Assembly (NCBI GenBank): GCA_021108275.1
Contig: JAIORD010000042.1
Coordinates: 124,001-188,000 of the forward strand
DNA length: 64,000 nt
Source: Methanococcoides sp.
GTDB taxonomy: Archaea; Halobacteriota; Methanosarcinia; Methanosarcinales; Methanosarcinaceae
Direction: 5' to 3'
The translations under genes were made by a program, and so were the position numbers. Each line of letters begins with the position of its first letter. The stretch's first letter is position 1. Below, piece after piece: positions 36,734 through 45,488 of this stretch. Below the pieces are notes generated by a model that did no database searches, had not been told where the DNA came from, and saw only the letters and a list, made by a program, of their open reading frames with translations.

Positions 36734-36837
36734 CCAACAGCCCCCCAAATGTCTATAGTCCAAATTTCAATATGAGAGTGTCGGGAAATGGTCTTCATCA
36801 CTTTTCCGACACGGTCTCAATATTTGTATGCGATTTA

Positions 36838-38028
36838 TCACACCCTTCTTTTCATGATAAAGATGGATGAGAGCAACAATCCGAATACTGCAACTATTCC
36901 TTCAAATCCGGGCAGGTCATTTTTGTCTTCTTCGGTTTCAGCGTCTGGTGTATCAGGCTGCTCTGCAGAATCTGTATCCGCATCCTCATCAGGTGCAACT
37001 TGACCTTCATCTTCTTCTGATTGTGGTTCTTCAGGAGCAACTGTTTGTTCTTCTTCATCGACAAGCTTCACAATAGTGGCATGACCTGTTCCACCACCGC
37101 TTCCACCACTACTACTACCTCGAGTACTACTTTCAATTACTGCAGATATATTCAGGACATATGTTGCTTCACCGATGATGGGTTCAAATGTTGTACTGTT
37201 CGTTGGGCAGAACCAGAAACTGACAACATCCCCATTCTTCAGCGTATTTTTACTGAGTCCTTCAGAAGCTGGCACATCATTGATCAAGATCGACCATGAT
37301 TTAGAGGTAGGAGTCCATGGTTCATTGTTAGTTCCATTAATGCCATTGATCCAGAACGATCCTAATGATGCATACCATTCATCTGATATGTTGATACTAA
37401 AACCAGCACTTTGATTAGCAGCTACAAGAGCTCCGAGATCGGTGAAATTGTTTATCCCATAACTTGCAGACTGATTGTTGGTAGGAACAAAATCAAATGT
37501 ACCTGATGGTAGCTCAACCTCGCCATCCCAGATGACAGTTGTAGGTTTCAGAGTAATATTCAGGACATATGTTGCTTCATCGATGATAGGTTCAAATGTC
37601 GTACTATTCGTTGGACAGAACCAGAAACTGACAACATCCCCATTCTTCAGCGTATTTTTATTGAGTCCTTCAGAAGCTGGCACATCATTGATCAAGATCG
37701 ACCATGATTTAGAGGTAGGAGTCCATGGTTCATTGTTAGTTCCATTAATGCCATTGATCCAGAACGATCCTAATGATGCATACCATTCATCTGATATGTT
37801 GATACTAAAACCGGCACTTTGATTAGCAGCTACAAGAGCTCCAAGGTCTGTGAAATTGTTTATCCCATAACTTGCAGACTGGTTGTTGGTAGGCACAAAA
37901 TCGAACGTACCGGACGGTAGCTCAACCTCTCCATCCCAGATGACAGATGGTGCGGCTCCCACCATTGATGGCATTCCCATCATCATACCCAAAATAATTA
38001 TGCATATAACCCATATCTTTCTCCCCAT
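36838..38028 (-). CDS. Surface protein with two near-identical DUF4430-like domains and PGF-CTERM anchor
   Basis: A 396-residue secreted protein. A signal peptide (about 1-26) is followed by two tandem copies of a 140-residue domain, each starting VIWDGEVELPSGTFDFVPTN and ending EATYVLNI. In the copies I compared, only a handful of residues differ (N/S, D/G), so the duplication is recent or kept uniform by gene conversion. The domain carries the NGINGTNNEPWTPTSKSWSI and GLNKNTLKNGDVVSFWF elements of DUF4430, a cobalamin/transcobalamin-type fold. A Ser/Gly linker, an acidic stalk and DLPGFEGIVAVFGLLLSSIF with KRRV follow. It is the first of three surface genes. Confidence 0.85.
   Translation of the reverse strand: MGRKIWVICIIILGMMMGMPSMVGAAPSVIWDGEVELPSGTFDFVPTNNQSASYGINNFTDLGALVAANQSAGFSINISDEWYASLGSFWINGINGTNNEPWTPTSKSWSILINDVPASEGLNKNTLKNGDVVSFWFCPTNSTTFEPIIDEATYVLNITLKPTTVIWDGEVELPSGTFDFVPTNNQSASYGINNFTDLGALVAANQSAGFSINISDEWYASLGSFWINGINGTNNEPWTPTSKSWSILINDVPASEGLSKNTLKNGDVVSFWFCPTNSTTFEPIIGEATYVLNISAVIESSTRGSSSGGSGGGTGHATIVKLVDEEEQTVAPEEPQSEEDEGQVAPDEDADTDSAEQPDTPDAETEEDKNDLPGFEGIVAVFGLLLSSIFIMKRRV
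37145..37950. repeat. Tandem DNA duplication inside the DUF4430 gene
   Basis: The blocks 37145-37545 and 37555-37950 are almost identical at the DNA level, including third positions (for example CTGACAACATCCCCATTCTTCAGC-type stretches recur unchanged). Slippage or recombination between them would delete or add one domain. Confidence 0.85.
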
Positions 38029-38039
38029 AGTGATACCTC

Positions 38040-38260
38040 TTATTCTTTCGCTTTAAAGTAGAAACCCCTAATGAAAATGGAATTTAATACTATATAAATC
38101 CCCTCATTTGGGTTACATATGTTATCTTTATTGTATACAACATTATATGTTGAAAGTGCGCTAATCAAAATATAAACTATACAACAGGTTGAAAAAAACA
38201 ATTGATATTGAAAAAAAAGGTAGTGGGTGCAAAATATTGCAATCCACTATTTTATTATGC
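38040..38260. repeat. Segmental duplication, copy 1 (second copy at 38690-38940)
   Basis: The interval matches 38690-38940 in order: a CCCTAATGAAxATGGAATTTAA block, TTATATGTTGAAAGT, then CGCTAATCAAAATATAAACT, and the hairpin plus start of the next gene copy. It shows that the small-gene cluster grew by duplication of gene and flank together. Confidence 0.7.
38221..38249 (-). terminator. Conserved terminator hairpin, copy 2
   Basis: The same hairpin as at 30134 (TAGTGG ... CCACTA, inner TGCAA-AATA-TTGCA), five bases past the stop at 38255, followed on the minus strand by CCTTTTTTTTC. Confidence 0.7.
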
Positions 38261-38446
38261 TTTAACAGCTACCAGTGAAAGCCCCAGCTTCTTTTCTAGA
38301 TCCTTTACTTCATTAGCAGCATCTTCTTTTAAGTCTGCATACTTGATTCCATCATCTGAAAAAGCAATTAAGGTTATACCCAATTTGCTTTCTAGATCAG
38401 CGATAGCTTTCAGATTTTCGCTTTCTATTTTTGAAAAACTCCACAT
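38255..38446 (-). CDS. 63-residue two-repeat small protein, copy 2
   Basis: Identical to copy 3 except at residue 9 (Ser here, Thr there): MWSFSKIESENLKAIADLES, then KLGITLIAFSDDGIKYADLK and EKKLGLSLVAVKA. The two internal helix-strand units are the same as in copy 1. It follows copy 3 after 20 bases with no hairpin between them, so both are likely on one transcript that ends at the 38221 hairpin. Function unknown; soluble, no signal peptide or membrane segment. Confidence 0.75.
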   Translation of the reverse strand: MWSFSKIESENLKAIADLESKLGITLIAFSDDGIKYADLKEDAANEVKDLEKKLGLSLVAVKA

Positions 38447-38466
38447 TTTAAAACCCCACTATTTTA

Positions 38467-38658
38467 TTATGCTTTAACAGCTACCAGTGAAAGACCTAAC
38501 TTCTTTTCTAGATCCTTTACTTCATTAGCAGCGTCTTCCTTTAAGTCTGCATACTTGATTCCATCATCTGAAAAAGCAATTAAGGTTATACCCAATTTGC
38601 TTTCTAGATCAGCGATAGCTTTCAGATTTTCGGTCTCTATTTTTGAAAAACTCCACAT
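38467..38658 (-). CDS. 63-residue two-repeat small protein, copy 3
   Basis: A tandem copy of its neighbour with a single residue difference, also at the DNA level nearly identical, pointing to a recent duplication. Starts MWSFSKIETENLKAIADLES; the ATG is preceded by GGGGATTTTAAA. The terminator hairpin that follows copies 1, 2 and 4 is missing here except for its last bases, as expected if the duplication joined inside the 3' region. Function unknown. Confidence 0.75.
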   Translation of the reverse strand: MWSFSKIETENLKAIADLESKLGITLIAFSDDGIKYADLKEDAANEVKDLEKKLGLSLVAVKA

Positions 38659-38911
38659 TTTAAAATCCCCCTATTTAATTATGCTTTAAGGGCTACATTA
38701 GACACCCTTAATGAACATGGAATTTAATGGCATATAAAGCTCTGTATCTAGATTACAGATGTTATCATTATAGGACATATACAAAATTATATGTTGAAAG
38801 TACGCTAATCAAAATATAAACTATACAACAGATTGAAAAATTCAAAAGTATTCAATGAGTAAAGGTATTTTCATTACTTTAACGTAGGAATCATTGATAT
38901 TGAAAAAAAGG

Positions 38912-38940
38912 TAGTGGGTGCAAAATATTGCGATCCACTA
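38912..38940 (-). terminator. Conserved terminator hairpin, copy 3
   Basis: Third full copy of the TAGTGG/CCACTA hairpin, with one loop-side change (TGCGAT for TGCAAT), five bases past the stop at 38946 and followed on the minus strand by CCTTTTTTTC. Confidence 0.7.
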
Positions 38941-38945
38941 TTTTA

Positions 38946-39137
38946 TTATGCTTTAAGAGCTACCAGTGAAAGACCCAGCTTCTTTTCCAGATCCTTTACT
39001 TCTTTAGCAGCGTCTTCATTTAAGTCTGCATACTCGATCTCCTCATCTGAAAAAGCAATTAAGGTTATACCTAATTTGCTTTCTAGATCAGTGATAGCTT
39101 TCAGATTTTCGGTGTTTATTTTTGAAAAACTCCACAT
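38946..39137 (-). CDS. 63-residue two-repeat small protein, copy 4
   Basis: Sequence MWSFSKINTENLKAITDLES, then KLGITLIAFSDEEIEYADLN and EKKLGLSLVALKA. It is intermediate between copy 1 (30168) and copies 2/3. Its upstream region also resembles that of copy 1: a TAATATATG box, CACTCA and a TTGGCAAAC block about 100 bases upstream. So copies 1 and 4 share an older duplication that includes the promoter. The rest of 39138-39734 holds nothing I can identify. Confidence 0.75.
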   Translation of the reverse strand: MWSFSKINTENLKAITDLESKLGITLIAFSDEEIEYADLNEDAAKEVKDLEKKLGLSLVALKA

Positions 39138-39734
39138 TTTAAAACCCCAATAGAATATACATTAGATTAGCTAATATATGGTTTGTCTGAAACACTCATA
39201 AATAGAATCAATGTTGGATACATTAATTGGCAAACATTAACACTCAAAAAACAGTAGATATTGCCCCTGCTGATTGTAAGAAACATGCTTTTCTCTAACA
39301 GTACTTTTCATAATATGAAGCAGAATGCCAAAAGTGCATGATCGTTTTATGAGTTTCTCTTGCCACGATCTTTTGATTGTATTTCTATGAAGTATGAGCG
39401 AATGTGCTGTGGTTCTTGAATATATGTCTATGTCTATAGTTTTCACACCCGTTCGAACAATTTTAGCATCAACATTTCTAACGAAAGGCCGAACTTAAAA
39501 TTATTATTGAACGGAAAAAGCCAAAAATATCTTATTTCCAAACTTTAAGTTTGATATTGGTTGGATTCTTTCGGCTTTTGTAAGAGAAAACGAAGTTAAA
39601 AATTCAGAGAATTTCCCTTTAGCCTCGAAAATCATTGTGATGACTAGTTATGTCAATAGTGATTGATACAAATGAGGAATGGGTTACAGGAAATAGTTAT
39701 TTATTGATACAAGGCTAAGGATAAAGAATTTTAA

Positions 39735-40553
39735 TTAGGCGAATGTGGACATTATATCCCTCTGGGAAAGCTGGGTTTTTTTACCAAGTGGTTCCAGACG
39801 GGGTATAACATAAAGAGAGTTCGTGATCTGGTTGTTGATAACCTCCACGTCAATGTTATATGTGGTCTTTATGTTGGATGGTGTCAGTACTTCATCAGGG
39901 GTTCCACTGGATATCACATCTCCATCCCTGAGAAGGTAGATCTTGTCACAATAATATGCTGCAAGGTTCAGGTCGTGCATGACCGCTATGACAAGTATTC
40001 CCTTTCTGGAGGCATCTTTCACAAGGTTCAATATGTCTATCTGGTTGGTGATGTCCAGATGGGAGGTTGGTTCATCCAGAAGCAGTATCTTTGGATTCTG
40101 CGCAAGTGCACGGGCAATGATCACTTTTTGCAGTTCCCCACCACTTAGTTGTGTAACGAACCTATCCTTCAGATGAAGTATTTTCGTCTTTTTCATCGCA
40201 TCCTGCACAATTTCCATGTCTTCATGTGTTTCAGCACCTTTGATGTATGGAGTACGACCCATTAAGACAACGTCTTCTACGGTAAACTCGAAATTAATGG
40301 ATATTACCTGCGAGACCATGGCTATATTCTTTGCAATCTCGATACTGCTCATCGTATCAATACTTCGTCCATCGACCGTTATGCTTCCAGCATTTGGTTT
40401 TATGATATTGTTGATCGTCTTTACCAGTGTGGTCTTTCCTGAGCCGTTCGGGCCAATGATCCCTACAAATTTTCCATTTTCTGCATGGAGGTCCACCTGA
40501 TTGAGTATCTGACGGTTCCCATATCTTACGATCACACCATTTACTTCAAGCAT
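39735..40553 (-). CDS. btuD: ABC transporter ATPase of a cobalamin/iron-complex importer
   Basis: A 272-residue ATPase of the FecE/BtuD type. Walker A GPNGSGKTT (about 35), Q-loop VSQV, signature LSGGELQKVIIARALAQ (about 138), Walker B ILLLDEPTSHLD and H-loop AVMHDLNLAAYYCD. The GRTPYIKGAE segment after the Q-loop is typical of the FecE/BtuD group. It overlaps the upstream permease gene by eight bases, giving the order binding protein-permease-ATPase. Ligand choice between cobalamin and siderophore cannot be fixed from the ATPase alone. Confidence 0.88.
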   Translation of the reverse strand: MLEVNGVIVRYGNRQILNQVDLHAENGKFVGIIGPNGSGKTTLVKTINNIIKPNAGSITVDGRSIDTMSSIEIAKNIAMVSQVISINFEFTVEDVVLMGRTPYIKGAETHEDMEIVQDAMKKTKILHLKDRFVTQLSGGELQKVIIARALAQNPKILLLDEPTSHLDITNQIDILNLVKDASRKGILVIAVMHDLNLAAYYCDKIYLLRDGDVISSGTPDEVLTPSNIKTTYNIDVEVINNQITNSLYVIPRLEPLGKKTQLSQRDIMSTFA

Positions 40554-41709
40554 AGAGGCTTTTCCTCCTTTTTCTTAGGAGATATATAAAGAAAGGAGCA
40601 CCAAAAAGAGCGGTAACTATGCCTACTGGAAGATCCACTCCTTGCAGGGATCCAATCCTTTCGAGTATTACCTGGAACAACATAATGTCGTTTGACTCCA
40701 ATACCGTCTGCATCTTGCTGGGAAATGTCCTTGCAAATGTGTCAGAGAGCACCAAAAAAATCGCTCCCATTAATGTCGAGGCAGGCAGGAGGCCTCTGTG
40801 ATCAGGTCCTATTATGTTGCGCATGATGTGGGGAATGATAAGCCCTACAAATCCTATGATCCCACTAACGGATACTGCTGCAGCGGTAATCAATGCAGAT
40901 ATCACCAGTATTTGCTTTTTCACACTTTCAATATTTACACCCAGGGATTGTGCCTGCTCTTCACCCAGCAACATCACATTCAGGTTCCAGGAGTGCCTAT
41001 ATGATAATAATATACCTGTAAACACTATGACCAGAGTGATCTTTACCTTATCCCAGCTCGCATTCCAGAATCCCCCCATCATCCAGTAAATTATCTGATG
41101 AAGCGATTCCGAAAAGAAGAGGAAAAAGGATGTTAGTGCTGATAAGAAGAAACTGATAGCTATACCTGCAAGAAGAAGTGTGTCAACAGGGACCTTTCCA
41201 CCGACCTTTGATATGTTATATACTACAAATATGGTTATAGTGGCAAAGATAAAAGATATGAGCTGTATCGGCAACAGTAGTGTAAAACCAATAGCTGCGC
41301 CAAGGGCTGCACCGGAGGACATTCCTATGATGTAAGGGTCTGCCAGTGGGTTCTTCAGAAGACCCTGCATGGAACAACCTGCGGTGGCAAGTGCTGCTCC
41401 AACGAGTGCAGCAAGAAGCACACGCGGGAGGCGAATTCCCATAATGATCATTTCCTGACCATCGGTCCATGTAACATCAGGAGAGATGCTGTTGAAAAAT
41501 GCTGAACCATCAAAAGGGATGCCCGTCAGAGATAAGGTCCATAATATTGTCCCCTGGACCCATTCAAGCAGGCCCATATAAATGATCTTAGCGGTCAGTA
41601 CCGGTGAAATATTGGTGGTCCCAATTGCGGTGTTGCTGACAACTACGATCAGCAGGATCACTGCCAGTGCAATAATTACGCTTCTTACGGAACCACTATA
41701 CTTTGGCAT
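40546..41709 (-). CDS. btuC: FecCD/BtuC family permease
   Basis: A 387-residue permease with about ten helices. Typical FecCD elements are RLPRVLLAALVGAALATAGC, MQGLLKNPLADPYIIGMSSG and the ATPase-contacting GIIGFVGLIIPHIMRNIIGP (about 285). It imports cobalamin or iron complexes. It starts at the ATG at 41709, 29 bases after the binding-protein gene, and overlaps the ATPase gene. The extra N-terminal segment (about 1-75, with PFDGSAFFNSISPDVTW) is longer than in bacterial BtuC. Confidence 0.9.
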   Translation of the reverse strand: MPKYSGSVRSVIIALAVILLIVVVSNTAIGTTNISPVLTAKIIYMGLLEWVQGTILWTLSLTGIPFDGSAFFNSISPDVTWTDGQEMIIMGIRLPRVLLAALVGAALATAGCSMQGLLKNPLADPYIIGMSSGAALGAAIGFTLLLPIQLISFIFATITIFVVYNISKVGGKVPVDTLLLAGIAISFFLSALTSFFLFFSESLHQIIYWMMGGFWNASWDKVKITLVIVFTGILLSYRHSWNLNVMLLGEEQAQSLGVNIESVKKQILVISALITAAAVSVSGIIGFVGLIIPHIMRNIIGPDHRGLLPASTLMGAIFLVLSDTFARTFPSKMQTVLESNDIMLFQVILERIGSLQGVDLPVGIVTALFGAPFFIYLLRKRRKSLYA

Positions 41710-41738
41710 GTTTATCCATTCCCCCGTAGATTAATGCT

Positions 41739-42833
41739 TTAGGATCGTCTGCTTCCCATATATCCAAGGATCATCATGCTGATGGCAAACAATACTCCGA
41801 ACCCAGGTGTCTTTGCAGTTGCATTTCCGCCATCCTGCGCATGATCCCCCTCTTCAGGACCTTCAGCTGCTGCATCTACTTGCGGCTGGCTTGCGTCATT
41901 CAAACTAGTGTAATCCTTCTGCTCCCAGTCATCTCCCATATATAAGTGGAGTACTTCCAAGCCCTCGACTATCCTCGGACCGGACAGTTCGATGGTGTTC
42001 GGATCCTTTATAGGGTATACTCTGTCGTTCTTAATAGCAGATACTGTTTGAAGAGCATCGTTGTTCCTTGTGTTGTTCGCGATCTGGTAGGACAATCCTC
42101 CCATTCCTGAACAGATTATTATCTGCGGGTCAGCACTGACGACGCTTTCAAGGTTGATGGTAGGCCACCCGTTTGCTTCAATTATGTTCTGTCCTCCGGC
42201 CATGGTGATTAGATCACTTGGGTATGTATCTTTTCCAGCTGAATAGATGGGATCATCCCATACTATGTACAGGACCCTTGGTCTTTCTTCATCAGTTATT
42301 CCTTTGGTACTGTCTGTGATATCACTGATAGTTTGTCTCATCCCATCTACTATTTCCTGTGCATTGTCCTCATTGTTCGTGATCGTCCCTACAAGGAGTA
42401 TGCTTTCTATGATCTCGTCCATTGTTTTTGGATTGATCATTACGGTCTGTATATTAAGGTCTTCAAGGCGTATGATCGTGTCCTCTCCATTCGCTTCATC
42501 GAGTATGACAAGATCAGGTTCGAGTTGTACGACCGTTTCATAATTAATCGTAGTGTATCTCCCGACTTTAGTCAAGTTGATGGCTTCTGGTGGGTATTTG
42601 TCATCTTCTGTACCTCCAACCATCTTGTCTCCGGCACCAACCGTGAATAGTATCTCAGTTATACTTGGCATAAGGGATACGATGCGTCCCGGTTCCTTTT
42701 CTATCGTAATTGTGGCACCTGATGAATCAGTGATGGTTATTGGGTACTCCACGGTATTGTTGTCTGATGCCTGGACGTTTGATATAAGCAACAGGATGGA
42801 GATGAGCAGGATGATAGGAGTTCTTTTTAACAT
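41739..42833 (-). CDS. btuF: BtuF-like substrate-binding protein with PGF-CTERM anchor
   Basis: A 364-residue class III binding protein: signal peptide (about 1-22), then RIVSLMPSITEILFTVGAGD, the lobe-1 segment VGRYTTINYETVVQLEPDLV and the lobe-2 VLYIVWDDPIYSAGKDTYPS. The fold is that of BtuF and periplasmic siderophore-binding proteins; the SLMPSITEILF form is commonest among cobalamin binders. The C-terminus is an acidic stalk, then KTPGFGVLFAISMMILGYMG with RRS, so it is anchored outside the cell by the PGF-CTERM route. It is the first gene of its operon, with a palindrome about 80 bases upstream. Confidence 0.87.
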   Translation of the reverse strand: MLKRTPIILLISILLLISNVQASDNNTVEYPITITDSSGATITIEKEPGRIVSLMPSITEILFTVGAGDKMVGGTEDDKYPPEAINLTKVGRYTTINYETVVQLEPDLVILDEANGEDTIIRLEDLNIQTVMINPKTMDEIIESILLVGTITNNEDNAQEIVDGMRQTISDITDSTKGITDEERPRVLYIVWDDPIYSAGKDTYPSDLITMAGGQNIIEANGWPTINLESVVSADPQIIICSGMGGLSYQIANNTRNNDALQTVSAIKNDRVYPIKDPNTIELSGPRIVEGLEVLHLYMGDDWEQKDYTSLNDASQPQVDAAAEGPEEGDHAQDGGNATAKTPGFGVLFAISMMILGYMGSRRS

Positions 42834-42913
42834 GGTGCTTTCCTCATTATCAGTTTTGATGAAAACTAATAAAATGTGTCTGTAAAAGCTTTGTGTTAAA
42901 GATTATCTATGTT

Positions 42914-42931
42914 ATTCTTAATAATAAGAAT
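42914..42931. promoter_or_regulatory. Palindromic operator candidate upstream of btuF
   Basis: ATTCTTA-ATAA-TAAGAAT is a perfect 7-bp inverted repeat, about 80 bases upstream of the btuF ATG. A related AGATTCTTAG follows at 42940. The regulator is unknown. Confidence 0.4.
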
Positions 42932-42949
42932 TCCGATAAAGATTCTTAG

Positions 42950-43096
42950 TTGTTTGATAAAGAGATTATCAAAGCAGTAAGAGATTATGACGGTCCAGCA
43001 AAGCACATCGTTGATGAATGGCTTAGTTTGAAGCTGTTAGAATGGTATGTTCCATTACCTCCAAACGAAAGAAGCAGTTATGAAATGAAAACATAA
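42950..43096 (+). CDS. 48-codon open frame of unknown family, possibly a gene fragment
   Basis: From a TTG directly after a stop codon the frame reads FDKEIIKAVRDYDGPAKHIV, then WLSLKLLEWYVPLPPNERSS and ends EMKT. Composition looks protein-like, but there is no ribosome binding site and I do not know the family. It may be the tail of a lost gene. The rest of 43097-43469 holds nothing supportable. Confidence 0.3.
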   Translation: MFDKEIIKAVRDYDGPAKHIVDEWLSLKLLEWYVPLPPNERSSYEMKT

Positions 43097-43469
43097 TTGT
43101 TTCTTTTATTCTACCATTTTTTGAAATCGTTTTTTGTCCTGATATAATCATATATTATGTATATTGGTGGCTTGGCATCCTCCGCTTCTACCTGCCGTAC
43201 TCCCAACATCCCTACAATGATGGAAACAATACAAACCTCTAGCTTATGTCATGGATAGACTTACACCATACATTTGGCATATTATAGTAGTGTTGATTTG
43301 TTTCCAGTTCTTGTTTTCGATTGATAAATATTATGTAAAAATGTATATTATTATATGTCAAAAGCGAATTTTATTACACCGTTTTATACAAAAATCCTAT
43401 TATGATTTATTGCATAATACCAACCATAACGAGAAGTTATCAGACACAACCCAGATATTGATGGCAAAG

Positions 43470-43559
43470 TTAGGTTGAAAAGCAGGAAAATCCCCAACCA
43501 CTGATAAGGCCCTCTTCTGCTTCATTATCATAAACGATTGTCAATTTCAGCTTTTCCAC
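43470..43559 (-). pseudogene. 5' remnant of an MBL-fold metallo-hydrolase
   Basis: From a GTG at 43559 the frame reads KLKLTIVYDNEAEEGLISGW, GFSCFST and stops. This is the N-terminal strand of COG1237-type metallo-beta-lactamase fold proteins (typically LTIVYDNEA...WGFSCLI), ahead of their His-rich site. Everything after the first 28 residues has been lost. Confidence 0.5.
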
Positions 43560-43749
43560 TTCCTATTGAATCTGTTTCTAAGATAATAATCGGGATATAG
43601 TGCGAACAATGAACTATGTGCAACTAATTCTATCTTTAAGCGCTATAGTTGTCACTGGTGCATCCGAATGTTGGGTAAAAAGGGCATCATGACCAATACA
43701 CAATCCAAGTATGATATAAGTCGGTCTTTTATTTCCTCATTTGAATATA

Positions 43750-44610
43750 TCATGTAAGCTTTTCCCTGACATTTTCCCAGAGATCTTTGACCTTGTTCGA
43801 AAACTCACCATCAGAATACTCGATAACAGTCATCTCTTGAATCATAGCTTTGGTTGGTGTATCGTCATAAGGCAGTTTACCCACAACCTCAATTCCACGG
43901 TCTTTGCAATATTCCTCGATAATAAGGGAATTCTTCTCGTTTATATCGTATTTATTTATACAAACCACAGCCGGGATATTGAAATGATCTGCCACATCCA
44001 GTATTCGCTCAAGATCATGAATGCCAGATACACTCGGTTCAGTAACAACCAGAACCATATCGACACCAGCAATAGAAGCAATTACAGAGCACCCGGTTCC
44101 TGGAGGCCCATCTATGATGATCAGATCTCTATCATATTTTTCTGCAAGCTTTCTGGCATTGTCCCTAACAACTGCGACTAACAGTCCACTTGCCTCCTCT
44201 GCAATACCAAGCCTTGCATGTGCCATTGGCCCGAATCTTGTTTCGGAATTGTAGGCATCTCCTGCTTTTCTCTCAATCATACTGATTGCCCCTTCCGGAC
44301 AGGCATATGCACAGACACCACAACCCTCGCATCCGTAAATATCAATCCTGATATCATTGGTTATGGCATCGAACCTACAGGCATCCTTGCAAATACCACA
44401 TTTGATGCAGAGCGTTTCATCAATAGATGCGACTTTTAACCCGCTAACATCGATGGTCTCAATTATTTCAGGCTGCAATATAAGATGCATGTCCGCAGCA
44501 TCAACATCACAGTCAGCAATCACAGCATTTTCTGCAAGCGAGACTAATGCCGCTGCAATAGTCGTCTTGCCGGTGCCACCTTTTCCACTTATTACCGTAA
44601 GCTCTTTCAT
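43750..44610 (-). CDS. MinD-superfamily ATPase with inserted two-cluster ferredoxin domain (A)
   Basis: A 286-residue P-loop ATPase (COG1149 type). The deviant Walker A VISGKGGTGKTT is at residue 6. A bacterial-type ferredoxin with two Cys-x2-Cys-x2-Cys-x3-Cys sets (CIKCGICKDACRFD and CEGCGVCAYACPEG, about 70-107) is inserted, then IDGPPGTGCSVIASI (Walker B region) and VVTEPSVSGIHDLERIL. It is 17 bases downstream of a paralogue, so the two probably act as a pair. Members are found with NifX/NifB-like proteins, as here, and are suspected of handling Fe-S or metal clusters. Function is not established. Confidence 0.85.
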   Translation of the reverse strand: MKELTVISGKGGTGKTTIAAALVSLAENAVIADCDVDAADMHLILQPEIIETIDVSGLKVASIDETLCIKCGICKDACRFDAITNDIRIDIYGCEGCGVCAYACPEGAISMIERKAGDAYNSETRFGPMAHARLGIAEEASGLLVAVVRDNARKLAEKYDRDLIIIDGPPGTGCSVIASIAGVDMVLVVTEPSVSGIHDLERILDVADHFNIPAVVCINKYDINEKNSLIIEEYCKDRGIEVVGKLPYDDTPTKAMIQEMTVIEYSDGEFSNKVKDLWENVREKLT

Positions 44611-44627
44611 ATCCCTGCCTCTATGAG

Positions 44628-45458
44628 TTAAATCTGTGCCTGTATCTTATCTAATAGCTGTACAAATTTTACCTTCCACTCTGGTATCCTGTTAACAAAA
44701 GGGATTCCTTCAGAATACAACCGCGCAATCTTTCGGTCATGTGGTATCTTCATAAGAACGGGAATTCTCTCCGTATCGCAGTATTTCTCCACCCTATCAT
44801 CACCGATGTCGCAGCGATTGATTATTATGCCAAAGGGTATTTCCAGTTTCCTTAAAACATCAAGAGCAAGCAGCAGATCGTGGAATCCAAAAGGCGTTGA
44901 TTCGGTAACAAGAATGCAGTAATCCGCACCTTGGACAGAGCTAATAACCGGACACGCTGTGCCAGGTGGCGCATCGAATATTGCAGTTTTGCTTTCATCG
45001 ACATGTTTCTTCAAAGCTTTGATAACAGGAGATGACATCGCTTCTCCGATATTTAACACGCCGCGATAGAACTCTATGTTCCCACCTTTGGATTTTTCAA
45101 TTATTCCAATGCTTCTGTTCTCATAAACGATTGCGTCTTTTGGACAGACCATGGCACATCCACCACATCCATGACAGAGTGCAGGGAATACAAGTACATC
45201 TTCTGGCAGTACAGCGATTGCATTGAACTGGCAAAACTCAGAGCACTTGCCGCAGAAATCACATTTGGTCTTGTCCACGACAGGTGTTAAAATATTTATA
45301 TCTTCAACCTTCTCAAGGTTAAATCCCAAAAATAAATGACAGTTAGGCTCCTCCACATCACAATCAAATAGCTGCACATTTTCAATTGAAAGGGCAAAAT
45401 TAACAGCTACCGTTGTTTTCCCAGTCCCACCTTTCCCGCTTGCGATTGCAATTTTCAT
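44628..45458 (-). CDS. MinD-superfamily ATPase with inserted two-cluster ferredoxin domain (B)
   Basis: A 276-residue paralogue of the next gene. Walker A ASGKGGTGKTT, inserted ferredoxin with CDFCGKCSEFCQFN and CHGCGGCAMVCPKD (about 68-105), then IFDAPPGTACPVISSVQGAD and VTESTPFGFHDLLLALDVLR. The ATG at 45458 (MKIAIASGK) is preferred over 45473 because the family begins right at this strand. It is 30 bases downstream of a CDF-NifX fusion gene, with which it may be co-transcribed. Confidence 0.85.
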   Translation of the reverse strand: MKIAIASGKGGTGKTTVAVNFALSIENVQLFDCDVEEPNCHLFLGFNLEKVEDINILTPVVDKTKCDFCGKCSEFCQFNAIAVLPEDVLVFPALCHGCGGCAMVCPKDAIVYENRSIGIIEKSKGGNIEFYRGVLNIGEAMSSPVIKALKKHVDESKTAIFDAPPGTACPVISSVQGADYCILVTESTPFGFHDLLLALDVLRKLEIPFGIIINRCDIGDDRVEKYCDTERIPVLMKIPHDRKIARLYSEGIPFVNRIPEWKVKFVQLLDKIQAQI

Positions 45459-45488
45459 ATACTTAACCCTCAATTTTTTTTGGTTGAT

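Noticed and set aside
39237-39446. 69-codon open frame on the minus strand between the small-protein copy 4 and the ABC operon
   Set aside because: Basic, low-complexity and without a binding site or recognisable domain; a decayed transposase was considered but no motif supports it.
43251-43478. 75-codon open frame starting MDRLTPYIW
   Set aside because: No upstream binding site and it runs into the antisense of a decayed MBL-fold fragment; not supported as a gene.
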